A stretch of 41,876 nt of DNA from Planctomycetota bacterium (GCA_026692885.1 JAPLNJ010001227.1:1-41876), one strand, 5' to 3'; shown: positions 8,128 through 15,949, counted from the first letter of the stretch. Notes: generated by a model from the letters alone, not told the origin. Numbers and translations are program-made.

Positions 8128-8290
8128 ATGGGCATCGGACCAACCGCCTTGACGACACTTGGGCTGTTGCGCAACGGACGGGGAGTCGCCGATCCCCAAG
8201 TGGCCAAGGGGCTGAAGTATCTGGCAGGTTTTCTGCAGGCAGACGGCGGAATTCACCCGGAGCGCAGCCGCGTGCCATTCTTGGAACGCG
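8128..8290 (+). pseudogene. Fragment of a prenyltransferase/squalene-oxidase-repeat protein
   Basis: The frame reads GIGPTALTTLGLLRNGRG, then [22 protein letters not shown]. This is one alpha-alpha repeat of the planctomycete prenyltransferase/squalene oxidase-like proteins (QDADGGIY-type). Such proteins have many repeats over several hundred residues; here only one remains. Similarity is lost on both sides: at the left after an unrelated leader, and at the right at about [11 protein letters not shown]. The piece abuts a truncated DUF1559 gene, so this 600-base stretch is a patchwork of broken genes. No function is expected. Confidence 0.6.
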
Positions 8291-8407
8291 GCGACATCTA
8301 CCGAGACGTCGATTTCAACCAGGGTTGCTCGGCTATTGAGCTGCCGGATGGCACGCCGCTGGCCACGCTATCGCCGCAAGAAACGGAAACGCAAGGTGGG
8401 ATGGTCT

Positions 8408-8713
8408 ATGTCTCGGCGGCGCCGTTACAAGGCGTTCACCCTCGTCGAGCTGCTGGTTGTCATTGCGATCATCGGGACGCTGCTTGGATTGCTGCTGCCC
8501 GCCATCCAGGCCGCACGCGAATCCGCTCGCCGTTCGCAATGCCAGAACAATCTGTGGCAACTGGGGATCGGCTTCCACAACATCGAGTCGGCGAACCACG
8601 GCCTGCCGCCACGGCGACACACGTCGGTTCCCTGCCAGGGCTGGGCACCGTACCTGCTCGGCTACCTCGAACGAGTATCACTCGGCGACCAGTACGACCT
8701 GACAAAGAACTTC
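8408..8713 (+). pseudogene. DUF1559 gene, 5' third only
   Basis: After an AAGGTGGGA ribosome site, ATG 8408 opens [20 protein letters not shown]. It continues through [20 protein letters not shown] and a [20 protein letters not shown] segment to DQYDLTKNF at about 8712. There the family sequence stops abruptly at the 3' end of the opposite-strand lipoprotein gene (8714-9124). The open frame runs on to 9142 only as antisense of that gene. Nearly two thirds of the protein, including the H-x9-DG end, is missing. A short exported peptide could still be made, but this looks like a deletion product. Confidence 0.75.
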
Positions 8714-9124
8714 CTACTTGCTCTTCAACGGAAAGTCGAGCTTGTTCGAGCCAGACTTGACTTCCACCGCCAATTCACTGAAACGGTTGTACCGGGCCGG
8801 GAGCAGCTGCGGACCGTCGATCTTCTGTCCTTGGGCGTCGACTCTCGTCGAATGCGTGATGCGCACCTGGTGCTTGCCCGGGAGGGCGCCCTTCTTCTTG
8901 GCGTTGTACCTCAGCGTATAGTTGCCGGAGCTATCGGTTACGCCCTCGGAAAAGGAGCCCGAGTCAGGCTGAAACTCCACCGTAGCGTCCGACAGGGGGC
9001 GGTCATCCAGAGTCACAGTACCACTCACCGAGCTGAGTTGCAGGTCTCCCGAACCGCAGCCATTCAGCAGCACAGCGGTGAACCCAGCGAACAGCAGGAA
9101 CTTCCAGCGAGATTGCGATTTCAT
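8714..9124 (-). CDS. Carboxypeptidase-regulatory-like small lipoprotein
   Basis: The N-terminus ([20 protein letters not shown] then NGCGSGD) is a lipoprotein signal with lipobox LNGC. A single beta-sandwich follows with [32 protein letters not shown] and [15 protein letters not shown], characteristic of the planctomycete lipoproteins co-encoded with DUF1559 proteins. It is 136 residues long. GGGGA lies 7 bases before ATG 9124. It is 59 bases downstream of the DUF1559 gene 9184-10206 and is surely co-transcribed with it from the strong sigma-54 promoter at 10262-10277. Anchoring to a membrane with the domain outside the cytoplasm is inferred. Confidence 0.85.
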   Translation of the reverse strand: MKSQSRWKFLLFAGFTAVLLNGCGSGDLQLSSVSGTVTLDDRPLSDATVEFQPDSGSFSEGVTDSSGNYTLRYNAKKKGALPGKHQVRITHSTRVDAQGQKIDGPQLLPARYNRFSELAVEVKSGSNKLDFPLKSK

Positions 9125-9183
9125 AAGATGTCCCCAATCTAAGTCTTGCAGGATGATGACACACACGACCCGCAGGATCGGTG

Positions 9184-10206
9184 TTAGTACCGACCGATTT
9201 CCATGCCATCGTTGCGGACGCCTAGTAATTGAAATACGCCCATCGCGAACTTCCCGGTCGGTGGCGACACCGTCCCTTCGAAGAGCGTCTGCCAGGGAGC
9301 GGCAGGGATCGGCGTGCCATCCACGCCACCGTTGTTCGAGGAGACATTCTCGGAGATGAATCGCACGGACGCATCGCAGAGGGCAAACATGGCACCGCCT
9401 GGATGGGAACTGGAGTTGTTGTTCTGGTTGCCCTGGTTGATCTTTCCGCGGACGCAGCAGGTCACGCCATTCCCGTTCTGGACGCGTCCATCCCCAGCCC
9501 AGCAAGCGGCACGTAGCGGCGGTGTGGCGCCGTTGGTGGCGTCGATGCCTTTCTCGCCGAGCGCTAGCGTATTGCTCGTGCCATCGGTGATGTCGGCCAA
9601 TCTGACTTGACTATTGGCGTACAGAACGCCGTTGTTCAAGGTGTTGTCGATGACCGGGTCATTACTCGTATCGCCGTTGGCCATATTGAAGAATCCGCGG
9701 TTGCCTACATAGTTCGAGGTGGCCACCGGCCGTTGGTTGGCACCCGCGCCGATCGTCTGTTCCCCAGTGTCTTTGGCGCTATCCGACGGGCAGCGCAGGT
9801 TAGGCAGGACCGTCAACAGAAGTGGCTGCGTGGTGGCATTGTTGTTGATCTGAATCAGCGTCTTGCGTTCGACATCGAGACTTTCGTAGAGCGATTTCTG
9901 CTCGGTGAACGGGAAGACGAAGACGTTCCAGCCCCAACCAAAATTGCCGGAGTCGACCCAACCCGGCGGGAGCCTCCGGCAGGTGTCGTGGTAGTTGTGC
10001 AGCGCCATGGCGAGTTGCTTGAGATTATTGAAGCACTGCGCCCGCCGAGCCGCCTCTCGAGCGGACTGAATCGCCGGCAGCAATAGCGCGACCAGAATAC
10101 CGATGATGGCGATCACCACCAGAAGTTCAATCAGCGTGAATCCGCGTCGCCGCGACGAGCATCCTCGATTCATCTCTTGCAAATCGACGTTGAAGTGGAC
10201 AGACAT
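9184..10206 (-). CDS. DUF1559 domain protein with prepilin-type N-terminus, sigma-54 controlled
   Basis: The 340-residue product has a longer leader ([20 protein letters not shown]) before [20 protein letters not shown]. It then shows [20 protein letters not shown] and [14 protein letters not shown], and ends with [20 protein letters not shown]. In that last block the usual H-x9-DG is H-x9-DA, a notable change. AGGAGAG lies 7 bases upstream of ATG 10206, which fixes this start over the in-frame ATG at 10173. The strongest -24/-12 promoter in the window (10262-10277) lies 56 bases upstream, with palindromic sites 128-175 bases further up. It is the first gene of an operon with the lipoprotein 8714-9124. 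Confidence 0.92.
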   Translation of the reverse strand: MSVHFNVDLQEMNRGCSSRRRGFTLIELLVVIAIIGILVALLLPAIQSAREAARRAQCFNNLKQLAMALHNYHDTCRRLPPGWVDSGNFGWGWNVFVFPFTEQKSLYESLDVERKTLIQINNNATTQPLLLTVLPNLRCPSDSAKDTGEQTIGAGANQRPVATSNYVGNRGFFNMANGDTSNDPVIDNTLNNGVLYANSQVRLADITDGTSNTLALGEKGIDATNGATPPLRAACWAGDGRVQNGNGVTCCVRGKINQGNQNNNSSSHPGGAMFALCDASVRFISENVSSNNGGVDGTPIPAAPWQTLFEGTVSPPTGKFAMGVFQLLGVRNDGMEIGRY

Positions 10207-10261
10207 CGTTTCTCTCCTCTGTTGATAGCAACACAGTCAATACAGGATGTCAGAGAAGCTT

Positions 10262-10277
10262 TGCAACGAGCGTGCCA
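10262..10277 (-). promoter_or_regulatory. Sigma-54 (-24/-12) promoter, perfect consensus
   Basis: The minus strand reads TGGCACGCTCGTTGCA, a full match to TGGCACGNNNNTTGCW with exact spacing. Transcription should start near 10250, giving a leader of about 45 bases ahead of the DUF1559 gene 9184-10206. Control by an enhancer-binding protein is obligatory for this promoter type. Confidence 0.85.
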
Positions 10278-10403
10278 TCGACAACGAAAAGCCGGCTTTC
10301 GACGAATCTGCCTACGCCGTCACTCGCCTTCCGGGACGATTTACGGGCGAAAAACCAAGGATTCTGGCGGCCCAGCGAGGATTCTAGCGGCGTCACGACA
10401 CTC

Positions 10404-10452
10404 GGGTGAAATTCACGGGCGCTTCCGAAATCGGCTCGTGAAATTCCCGAGC
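10404..10452. promoter_or_regulatory. Pair of palindromic upstream activator-like sites
   Basis: Two related palindromes occur: GGGTGAAATTCACGG at 10404-10418 (core GTGAA-A-TTCAC) and GCTCGTGAAATTCCCGAGC at 10434-10452. Their centres are about 32 bases (three helical turns) apart. Weaker half-sites (ATTCACGG, TTTACGGG) lie near 10503 and 10343. They stand about 128-175 bases upstream of the sigma-54 promoter at 10262-10277, a normal enhancer position. The same motif precedes the promoters at 7931 and 14626. Confidence 0.55.
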
Positions 10453-10580
10453 GGCCAGCAAATCACACGGCGCCCGAACATAGCACGGTCGCATCCAGAA
10501 CAATTCACGGCCGGGATGGAGAACCAGCAAGAGCTGATCAGACGTGCCCCATGAGCATCGGAGCAGACCCGTCCCAGGGT

Positions 10581-10892
10581 CTTTGAAGTTGCGCATTTCC
10601 CGACGCGGCTAGAAGCCACTGCTGTGCACATCTTTCCAGCCAGCCAGAGGCTGGAAATACAAGCACGACGGGCCGCGCCATGGAGAAGCCCCCGGCGTTA
10701 GCCGGCGGGAGTATTCCCGCCCGAGCACCCGGACGATACCCAGCGAATAGGTGTTGGGCGGGAGCCTCCGACCAGCTTACGCTGGCGGCTTCTTCATGGC
10801 GTGTGCCCGCCCGGGATAGGTCGGGGCGGGAAGTCTCTCCCGGCTCACGCCGGGAGCATCCTCGGAAGCGGCCGAAATGCGCAACTTCAAAG
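10581..10892. mobile_element. MITE-like non-autonomous element, 312 bp, with 19-bp terminal inverted repeats
   Basis: The ends CTTTGAAGTTGCGCATTTC (10581-10599) and its exact reverse complement (10874-10892) are perfect 19-bp terminal inverted repeats. The 8-base sequence CCCAGGGT lies directly outside both ends in the same orientation (10573-10580 and 10893-10900), a target-site duplication. Inside there is no coding sequence. There are three copies, in alternating orientation, of a palindromic unit of roughly 35 bases (cores near 10690-10725, 10755-10790 and 10825-10857; GCCGG/CCGGC and GGCGGGA motifs). The transposase that moves it is not in the window. It fills most of the 830-base spacer between the DUF1559 operon and the sulfatase. 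Confidence 0.75.
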
Positions 10893-11017
10893 CCCAGGGT
10901 CGCCGCCACGCGACAACCCTGGCTATGCGCCGCCACCGCTTCGCGATCGCGCCAGACGTGTAATGCGCAACGCCAACATTTGCGAGTTGGGCTCGTGTCC
11001 GCTTTCGAGTCAATTGG

Positions 11018-11057
11018 GAAGCCCCCGAACAACGCTTAGCGTTAGCGTCCGGGCTTC
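11018..11057 (-). terminator. Hairpin spanning the sulfatase stop codon, possible terminator
   Basis: GAAGCCC (11018-11024) pairs with GGGCTTC (11051-11057), and the inner AACGCT pairs with AGCGTT. The stop codon of the sulfatase gene lies inside. There is no clear U-tract, so this is a weak call; it resembles the palindromic units dispersed through this genome. Confidence 0.35.
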
Positions 11058-12448
11058 CGTCGCGGTGTCTGCGCGGGTGCTTCCGCAGGATACTTGTCTT
11101 CCTCAGTCTTCTTGTTCCATTGCGCGAGCAACTGGCGGAGGCGTTCCAGCTCTGTGGCCAGCGTCGCATTGCCAGCCAGATCCTTCAGCTCACCGGGATC
11201 AGCCGCCAGATCGAAAAACAACTCCACGCGTTGTACGCCGGGGAAGACCATGTACTTGTACTTGGTCGTCCGCACGAGGAAGCTCCGTCCCGGCCCCCCC
11301 TGGCCGCCGCGCGCCATCTCGGAGACGACAAATTCGTGGCCCGGTTGGTCCGGTTCTTCAATCACGGCACGCAAGCTCTCGCCGCGGATTTGGGCGGGGG
11401 GCTGAATCCCGGCGTAGTCGCAGATCGTCGGCAGTACGTCGAGCGTCGAGACCAGATGGTTCCGGTCAATGCGGCCGGCTGGAGTGACGCCCTTCCAACT
11501 CACGATCAACGGCACGGCGGCTTCTTCTTCGTAGAACATCATCTTGCCGGTCCAGCGGTGCGAACCCAGTCCCTCGCCGTGATCGCTCGTGAAGACGACC
11601 AGCGTGCCGTCTTCCTGGCCGGTCTGGCGCAGCGTCGCCAAGATCTCTCCAATCTGTTGATCCACGTCCTCCAGCAGGCGGAAATACGCATAGCGGTAGC
11701 GGCGCCATTGATTCTCGTCCCACTGCTCATGCTGACGGCGGATAGGCCCGCCTGCCGTGTCGTCGAAGTTGGGCGGCAGCGGCGGTAGTTCCGTACCGGC
11801 GGGCGGCTGATACCTCTTCCACACCTCGTCAGCCAGCGGGCTCTTCTCACCGGCCAGCAAGCAGATGTCGTGCGGGTTGATGAATGAGGCGACCAGCAAG
11901 AACGGCTTCTCGTGCTTGCGTCGGAGGAACTCGATGGCCTCCGTTTTCGTCGCCTCGTCGACGTCATGGGCCAGTTTTCCCTGTCGCGAGACCTTGTTGA
12001 GCACCTCGAATCCGGCAATGCCGTCGCTGGGATAAGGCGCCGGCATGTGCCACTTGCCCGCGTAAGCAGTCTCGTAACCCGCGGCGTGGAAAATCTGCCC
12101 CGACAGGGGAATGGCCGGGTTGATGGCGACGCTGTTTCGATCGACACCGATCTCGTGCGGCGTGCGACCCGTGTGCAGGGCGGACCGCGAGGGACTGCAC
12201 AGCGGATAGGAGCAATACGATTGGGTGAAATAGATGCCCTGCGCCGCGATCGAGTCCATGTGCGGCGTCTTGGCCCACGAGTTCCCCACCGCACTCATCA
12301 CATCGACCCGTTGCTGATCGGTGGTGATGATCAGCACGTTGGGATGTTGTTGTCGTTCCGCCGCTGTCGCCAGTCCACTCAGGGTCAGGAGGCAAAGCCC
12401 GACCAGTCCCGCCGCAACGAACTTCCGCCAGTCATACCGGCACTGCAT
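11042..12448 (-). CDS. Secreted sulfatase (type I, formylglycine-dependent)
   Basis: The protein (468 residues) has a signal peptide ending near ATAAERQQ. PNVLIITTDQQ supplies metal-binding residues, and LCSPSRSALHTGRTPHE carries the sulfatase signature C-x-P-S-R with Cys84 to be converted to formylglycine. GKWHMP and TSDHGEGLGSH supply further active-site and metal residues, and PGELKDLAGN is a typical C-terminal block. It should hydrolyse sulfate esters, probably of polysaccharides, outside the cytoplasm; the exact substrate is unknown. AGGAGG lies 8 bases before ATG 12448. Its start overlaps the winged-helix gene by 17 bases, so it is the third gene of an operon with the two regulators upstream. 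The formylglycine-generating enzyme is not in the window. Confidence 0.93.
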   Translation of the reverse strand: MQCRYDWRKFVAAGLVGLCLLTLSGLATAAERQQHPNVLIITTDQQRVDVMSAVGNSWAKTPHMDSIAAQGIYFTQSYCSYPLCSPSRSALHTGRTPHEIGVDRNSVAINPAIPLSGQIFHAAGYETAYAGKWHMPAPYPSDGIAGFEVLNKVSRQGKLAHDVDEATKTEAIEFLRRKHEKPFLLVASFINPHDICLLAGEKSPLADEVWKRYQPPAGTELPPLPPNFDDTAGGPIRRQHEQWDENQWRRYRYAYFRLLEDVDQQIGEILATLRQTGQEDGTLVVFTSDHGEGLGSHRWTGKMMFYEEEAAVPLIVSWKGVTPAGRIDRNHLVSTLDVLPTICDYAGIQPPAQIRGESLRAVIEEPDQPGHEFVVSEMARGGQGGPGRSFLVRTTKYKYMVFPGVQRVELFFDLAADPGELKDLAGNATLATELERLRQLLAQWNKKTEEDKYPAEAPAQTPRRKPGR

Positions 12449-12818
12449 GGTTGTATCCTCCTGATGACACTTGAATGGGGTGCTTTCCGTCTCGACTTGT
12501 GGCGCTGCGGTCTTGGAAACAGTAGCCTTGGCCGCGAACCGTCTCGATCCAGTGCGCCAAGGGTCCGAGCTTCTTCCGCAGATGGGTGATTTGCACGTCG
12601 ACTGCGCGCTCCGTCACGGCGTAGTCCCGGTCATTGATGCCGTCCAGGATTTCCTGCCTGCGAAATGTCCTTCCGGGCGTGCTGGCTAGCAGCTGCAGGA
12701 TCCGAAATTCCGTGGGCAACAGCGCGAGCGGTTGGTCGTCCGCCCAAGCCAACTGGCGGTCCCGATCGATGACAAGGTGGTGGGGCGATCCTTCATCCCG
12801 CGACAGGCTGATTTCCAT
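12432..12818 (-). CDS. Stand-alone OmpR/PhoB-type winged-helix DNA-binding protein
   Basis: The 128-residue product is a single Trans_reg_C winged-helix domain: LALLPTEFRILQLLASTPG, then RTFRRQEILDGIN, and the recognition helix and wing ERAVDVQITHLRKKLG then IETVRGQGYCF. OmpR-type regulators normally carry an N-terminal receiver domain of about 120 residues; none is present, and the gene upstream ends only 12 bases away. It therefore binds DNA without phosphorylation control, or receives a signal through partners. It lies between the enhancer-binding protein gene and the sulfatase gene, overlapping the latter. The tail after about residue 105 is not part of the fold. Confidence 0.85.
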   Translation of the reverse strand: MEISLSRDEGSPHHLVIDRDRQLAWADDQPLALLPTEFRILQLLASTPGRTFRRQEILDGINDRDYAVTERAVDVQITHLRKKLGPLAHWIETVRGQGYCFQDRSATSRDGKHPIQVSSGGYNHAVPV

Positions 12819-12830
12819 CGGTTCTGCCTC

Positions 12831-14495
12831 TTAGACGTAACGTCCTGCCGGTGCGCAGGAGGAATTGTGGGTCAACCCATCGGGGGATGATCGGCCTGAG
12901 TAGAGTTCAGGCCGGACGTGCGACCGATACAGGCCCCAGTCGACACCCAGTTTCCGCATGCGGGCGCGCAGCGTGTGGGGATTGATCTTGAGAATTGCGG
13001 CCGTGCCGTGGGGGCCTTCAATGCGTCCCTGGGTGGCGGCCAACGCGCGTTCGATATGCTGCCGCATGGCGGTGTCGAGTGAGGAGAGGTTGGGTTCTGC
13101 CAAATCTCGATAGGCCGCAGGGACACCATTCCTAGGCGGAAGCACGACGGGCAACCGGGTCGCGGTGCCAGCGGCGCCTAATGCCGTGGCGACTTCCAAC
13201 GACTTCCCGTCGCCCAGAATCGCAGCTCGGTCAAGAACCGTGCCGAGTTCGCGAATGTTGCCCGGCCACGCATAGCTCATCAGCAACCGGAGGTCCTCCT
13301 CGTTCGGTTCCACGAACGCCAAGCCAAAACGCGTGGCCGCCCGTTCCGCGAAGTGCCGGGCCAGCGCGGGAATGTCCTCCGCTCGTTCGCAAAGTCGCGG
13401 CAGCACAATCGGGAAGACAGCAATGCGATACCACAGATCCTCGCGGAAGGTTCCCGCCTGGACCATGTTCGGCAAGTCACGATGGGTCGCCGCGACCATC
13501 CGCACGTCGACGTGAATGGGTTGCTGCCCACCAACACGTTCGATGTACCCGTCCTGCAGCACACGCAGCAGGCGAACCTGGGCGGGCAGGGGCAGTTCAC
13601 CGATTTCGTCCAGGAACAGCGTGCCTCCATCGGCGCGCTCGAACCAGCCTTTGCGCGTGTCCGACGCGCCCGTGAAACTGCCCCGTTCATGACCGAACAA
13701 CTGCGAGTCAATTAGTTCCGGCGGTATCGCCCCGCAGTTCACGCGGATGAACGGGCCTGCGGAACGAGCGGATCGGTCGTGAATAGCGCGCGACACGACC
13801 TCTTTGCCCGTGCCCGTTTCGCCCAGGATCAATACCGGCACATCGGACTGGGCGACCAGTCGGGCACGTTCCATCACGAGTCTCAGGCCGCCGTCAGCCC
13901 CGACGATGGTTTCCCGCAACTCTCCTCGCCCCAAACGGGAAAGCAGGGAGCGGCGGTCCGCCTCGGCGGCCTCGCGCAACGCCGCCAGTTCATGCAAGCG
14001 GCGATCGTTCTCCAACGCAGCAGAAAATGGCTCCAAGAGCGCCTCCATCATTTCCAGGTGGTCGCTGAGGAATGCACCCGAGGCTTCCGCGATGGCCACC
14101 AAGATGCCCGTGGGTCCCTGCGGTCCTTGGAGCGGCCCGACCAGAGCCTCGCCCCCAAACTCCGGTGGCACGAACTCCGCCAGGTCACCATTGACTTCGA
14201 ACCGTCGCCGCTGCAGAATGTGATGCTCCTCGGCCCAAACGCCGAACCGTTTCACTTGTTCTGGCGTGCAGGTCGTTCGCGAAGTGGTGGGCAGCGAGCC
14301 GCCATCCGTCTGGCCCAGGGCGACCGTGTCGAGCCAGTTATGCTGTACGTCGACACGTCGCACGAGCAGGCACCCAATCGGCAGATGCTCCGCCAGCAAA
14401 GCTGCAATACTCGCGGTCGATTCTCGGATCTCGATATGCCGGCAGGCTTCGCGCCAGACACTCAGCAGGACGTCGGAAAACGGTTCCTTGGACAT
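12831..14495 (-). CDS. Sigma-54-dependent transcriptional activator (GAF - AAA+ - Fis-type HTH)
   Basis: The 554-residue protein has an N-terminal GAF-like sensor region (about 20-165). A central AAA+ domain follows with Walker A GETGTGKE (225-232), the sigma-54 contact loop GSFTGA (272-277; canonical GAFTGA with Ala to Ser) and Walker [14 protein letters not shown] (290-302). The C-terminal Fis-like helix-turn-helix is [20 protein letters not shown]. No receiver domain is present, so it resembles FhlA-type regulators that sense a ligand. It should bind palindromic enhancers and use ATP to open sigma-54 promoters. Three such promoters and five related palindromes lie within 7.5 kb, so it is the obvious candidate regulator. 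GGTGA lies 8 bases before ATG 14495. It heads the operon with the winged-helix protein and the sulfatase. Confidence 0.93.
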   Translation of the reverse strand: MSKEPFSDVLLSVWREACRHIEIRESTASIAALLAEHLPIGCLLVRRVDVQHNWLDTVALGQTDGGSLPTTSRTTCTPEQVKRFGVWAEEHHILQRRRFEVNGDLAEFVPPEFGGEALVGPLQGPQGPTGILVAIAEASGAFLSDHLEMMEALLEPFSAALENDRRLHELAALREAAEADRRSLLSRLGRGELRETIVGADGGLRLVMERARLVAQSDVPVLILGETGTGKEVVSRAIHDRSARSAGPFIRVNCGAIPPELIDSQLFGHERGSFTGASDTRKGWFERADGGTLFLDEIGELPLPAQVRLLRVLQDGYIERVGGQQPIHVDVRMVAATHRDLPNMVQAGTFREDLWYRIAVFPIVLPRLCERAEDIPALARHFAERAATRFGLAFVEPNEEDLRLLMSYAWPGNIRELGTVLDRAAILGDGKSLEVATALGAAGTATRLPVVLPPRNGVPAAYRDLAEPNLSSLDTAMRQHIERALAATQGRIEGPHGTAAILKINPHTLRARMRKLGVDWGLYRSHVRPELYSGRSSPDGLTHNSSCAPAGRYV

Positions 14496-14546
14496 GACAG
14501 TTCACCCGTGACTTGTAACGGAGGTGCATCAAATACGCTGGGACAA

Positions 14547-14564
14547 GCCGTGATATTTCACGGC
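14547..14564. promoter_or_regulatory. Perfect palindrome, upstream activator-like site
   Basis: GCCGTGA-TATT-TCACGGC is a perfect 7-base inverted repeat with a 4-base spacer. It lies in the divergent region between the activator gene (start 14495) and the sigma-54 promoter at 14626-14641, about 63-80 bases from the -24 box. It belongs to the same motif family as the sites near 8037, 10411, 10443 and 15340. It could also allow the activator to control its own gene. Confidence 0.65.
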
Positions 14565-14625
14565 GATCATCCAAAACGCAGTCGAATCGGCGTACGAGTC
14601 ACTGTCATCTGCAATTTCTATTCCA

Positions 14626-14641
14626 CGGCACGTTCGTTGCA
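14626..14641 (+). promoter_or_regulatory. Sigma-54 (-24/-12) promoter for the small secreted peptide gene
   Basis: The plus strand reads CGGCACGTTCGTTGCA, one base off TGGCACGNNNNTTGCW, with exact GG-N10-GC spacing. Expected start of transcription is near 14652, about 39 bases before GTG 14691. It shares the core GGCACG-NTCGTTGCA with the promoter at 10262-10277. Confidence 0.8.
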
Positions 14642-14690
14642 ACATGGAAGTGTCCGTGAGTCCAAAGCACTTTCTTTGAGGAGTCGTCTC

Positions 14691-14870
14691 GTGAAACTTC
14701 GCAACGCAATTTTTTCGGTGGTGGCCGGTTCCCTGCTATTCACTTCCACTGGCCTCGCCCAAGAACCAGGTCGGTTGGGTGTGGTCGTCGCCCGGGGCGA
14801 GCTAGGCGAACAGATCAAGTCGACGCCGATCGTGGAACGTCCCTATCGCCCCCTGCACTTTACGGAATAG
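14691..14870 (+). CDS. Small secreted peptide (59 residues), GTG start
   Basis: GTG 14691 is preceded by GAGGAG at 14678-14683 (spacing 7). It opens a 59-residue frame with a clear signal peptide (KLRNAIFSVVAGSLLFTS then TGLAQ) and a mature part of about 35 residues that includes GELGEQIKSTPIVERPYRP. The mature sequence is charged, with no cysteines and no known domain; I do not recognise a function. It lies 49 bases downstream of a near-perfect sigma-54 promoter and is divergent from the activator gene 12831-14495, so it is a prime regulated target. The signal peptide, ribosome site and promoter together argue that it is real despite its length. Confidence 0.7.
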   Translation: MKLRNAIFSVVAGSLLFTSTGLAQEPGRLGVVVARGELGEQIKSTPIVERPYRPLHFTE

Positions 14871-15332
14871 CAGAGAACGCCAAGAGAATTGTGCGAGACG
14901 AAGAACGATTTCCTCGCCAGGTGCTTCGGGTAGGGTCAGGACGAGCGGCTGAGGGAAGCCCGTTCCGACGCATCCCTTCGGTCGCTTGGGAACGCGGCAA
15001 GAAAAACAGGACGCCCCCTGCAAAACGCAGGGGGTGCCATGCTCACCGACGATGCCAAGGCAGCAAGGCTCGCGTATCAGTTCGCGGTGGGCAACGCGCA
15101 GGCCGCGGTAGGCACAGAGCCGCAGGCAATGATTGGAGAACTCGATCAATCCGCGGAGGTGGACCTGGCCACCGACGGACCGCTGACAGACCCTAGATCG
15201 ATGGCAGTCCGACAGCCTGAAATGGCAGGCGTGCCGCGGCAGCGACGTGTTGCCGATCTGAATTTCGGCTGTCCGCGGGCCATGCTGCAAGAGTCCCTGG
15301 AGCGCATCCGGTGCGCCGTCACGCGTCTCGGC
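14871..15332. other. Spacer without a supported gene
   Basis: Open frames exist on both strands (for example 15039-15338 plus and 14802-15290 minus), but none has a recognisable domain. They overlap antisense and lack good ribosome sites. The only structure seen is the hairpin at 15014-15034. Confidence 0.5.
15014..15034 (+). terminator. GC hairpin, weak terminator candidate
   Basis: CCCCCTGC and GCAGGGGG form a perfect 8-bp stem with an AAAAC loop, 144 bases after the small peptide gene. No T-run follows, so factor-independent termination is doubtful. Confidence 0.3.
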
Positions 15333-15347
15333 CCGTGATATTCACGG
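15333..15347. promoter_or_regulatory. Perfect palindrome matching the activator-site motif
   Basis: CCGTGA-TAT-TCACGG is a perfect 15-base palindrome and the cleanest copy of the motif shared with sites near 8037, 10411, 10443 and 14555. About 38 bases downstream lies a poor -24/-12 look-alike (TGGCAGAAAGCAGGCA at 15385-15400, correct GG-N10-GC spacing only). No gene follows; a small inverted-repeat element begins at 15430. It may be a leftover control region. Confidence 0.45.
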
Positions 15348-15429
15348 TGAGGGTTCTCGGCTTCTCGGTTGATTCTGCATAGGCTGGCAGAAAGCAGGCA
15401 GGTAGGGAAGCCCTTGTTCCCGTGGATTG

Positions 15430-15601
15430 GGCCTTGATCATAACGTTGCGCAAAATGCTAGCAGCAGGAGGTCAGGGGTGGCTGGGGCAGAGTGCAGCGA
15501 TGCCCCAGAAACCGGGTACTGGGGCTTCGCTTAGGCTCAGCCACCAGCCACCCGGATCATTGCCAGCACCGACAGCCGTGCGCAACATTCTGATCAAGGC
15601 C
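15430..15601. mobile_element. MITE-like element, GGCCTTGATCA family, 172 bp, with 9-bp target duplication
   Basis: The left end GGCCTTGATCATAACGTTGC and the right end (reverse complement GGCCTTGATCAGAATGTTGC) are imperfect terminal inverted repeats. CGTGGATTG stands directly outside both ends (15421-15429 and 15602-15610), a 9-base target duplication. Inside is a long hairpin with arms GGGTGGCTGG and CCAGCCACCC and a nested TGGGGCA/TGCCCCA pair. It has no coding sequence. The same ends occur at 40534 and 40984-41120. Confidence 0.75.
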
Positions 15602-15721
15602 CGTGGATTGAATGGCCGGGGTAAAGAAACGTCAGTGACCAATGCTTGGCCGGACTTGAGGATTGCCTTCGGGCGTGCCTTCGCGGATACTCTCGATGCG
15701 GATGCTCATTCCTGCCTGTTC

Positions 15722-15949
15722 TCACTTGCGGCGATTCAACAATGTCCTTCCTCGACAAAGCTGCGCATAGAATTGCTGCCCGGAGCGACCACAAATCTCG
15801 AACAACTCACCGCACGTCTGCGGCACAAGCTCCAGGAACGGGGATTCCCCGAGAGCGTGCGGATGCAGGTGCAGCTTGTGCCGTCCGTGGCTCCGGATCC
15901 TCGCACAGGCAAGCTTCGCCGCATGCTCAGTGACTTGACCAACCGTTGA
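15722..15949 (+). pseudogene. C-terminal fragment resembling an adenylate-forming (phenylacetate-CoA ligase-like) enzyme
   Basis: The frame ends with KLRIELLPGATTNLEQLTAR, a LRHKLQERG helix and SVAPDPRTGKLRRMLSDL. The order (strand, helix, strand, P-x-TGKLRR) resembles the C-terminal subdomain of AMP-forming CoA ligases of the phenylacetate-CoA ligase/CapK group, where the Lys in TGK is catalytic. Only about 75 residues are left, and the frame before them is unrelated and abuts the small mobile element ending at 15601. The resemblance was judged by eye and could be wrong; in any case it is not a complete gene. Confidence 0.4.

Noticed and set aside
10581..11039. Open frames of 119-228 codons across the MITE
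   Set aside because: They are low-complexity translations of palindromic repeats inside the element.
15014..15034. Hairpin considered as a riboswitch or strong terminator
   Set aside because: Short stem, no T-run and no aptamer-like surrounding structure; kept only as a weak terminator candidate.
15039..15338. Open frame of 99 codons on the plus strand
   Set aside because: No recognisable domain, no ribosome site, and overlap with a longer antisense frame (14802-15290) that is equally unconvincing.
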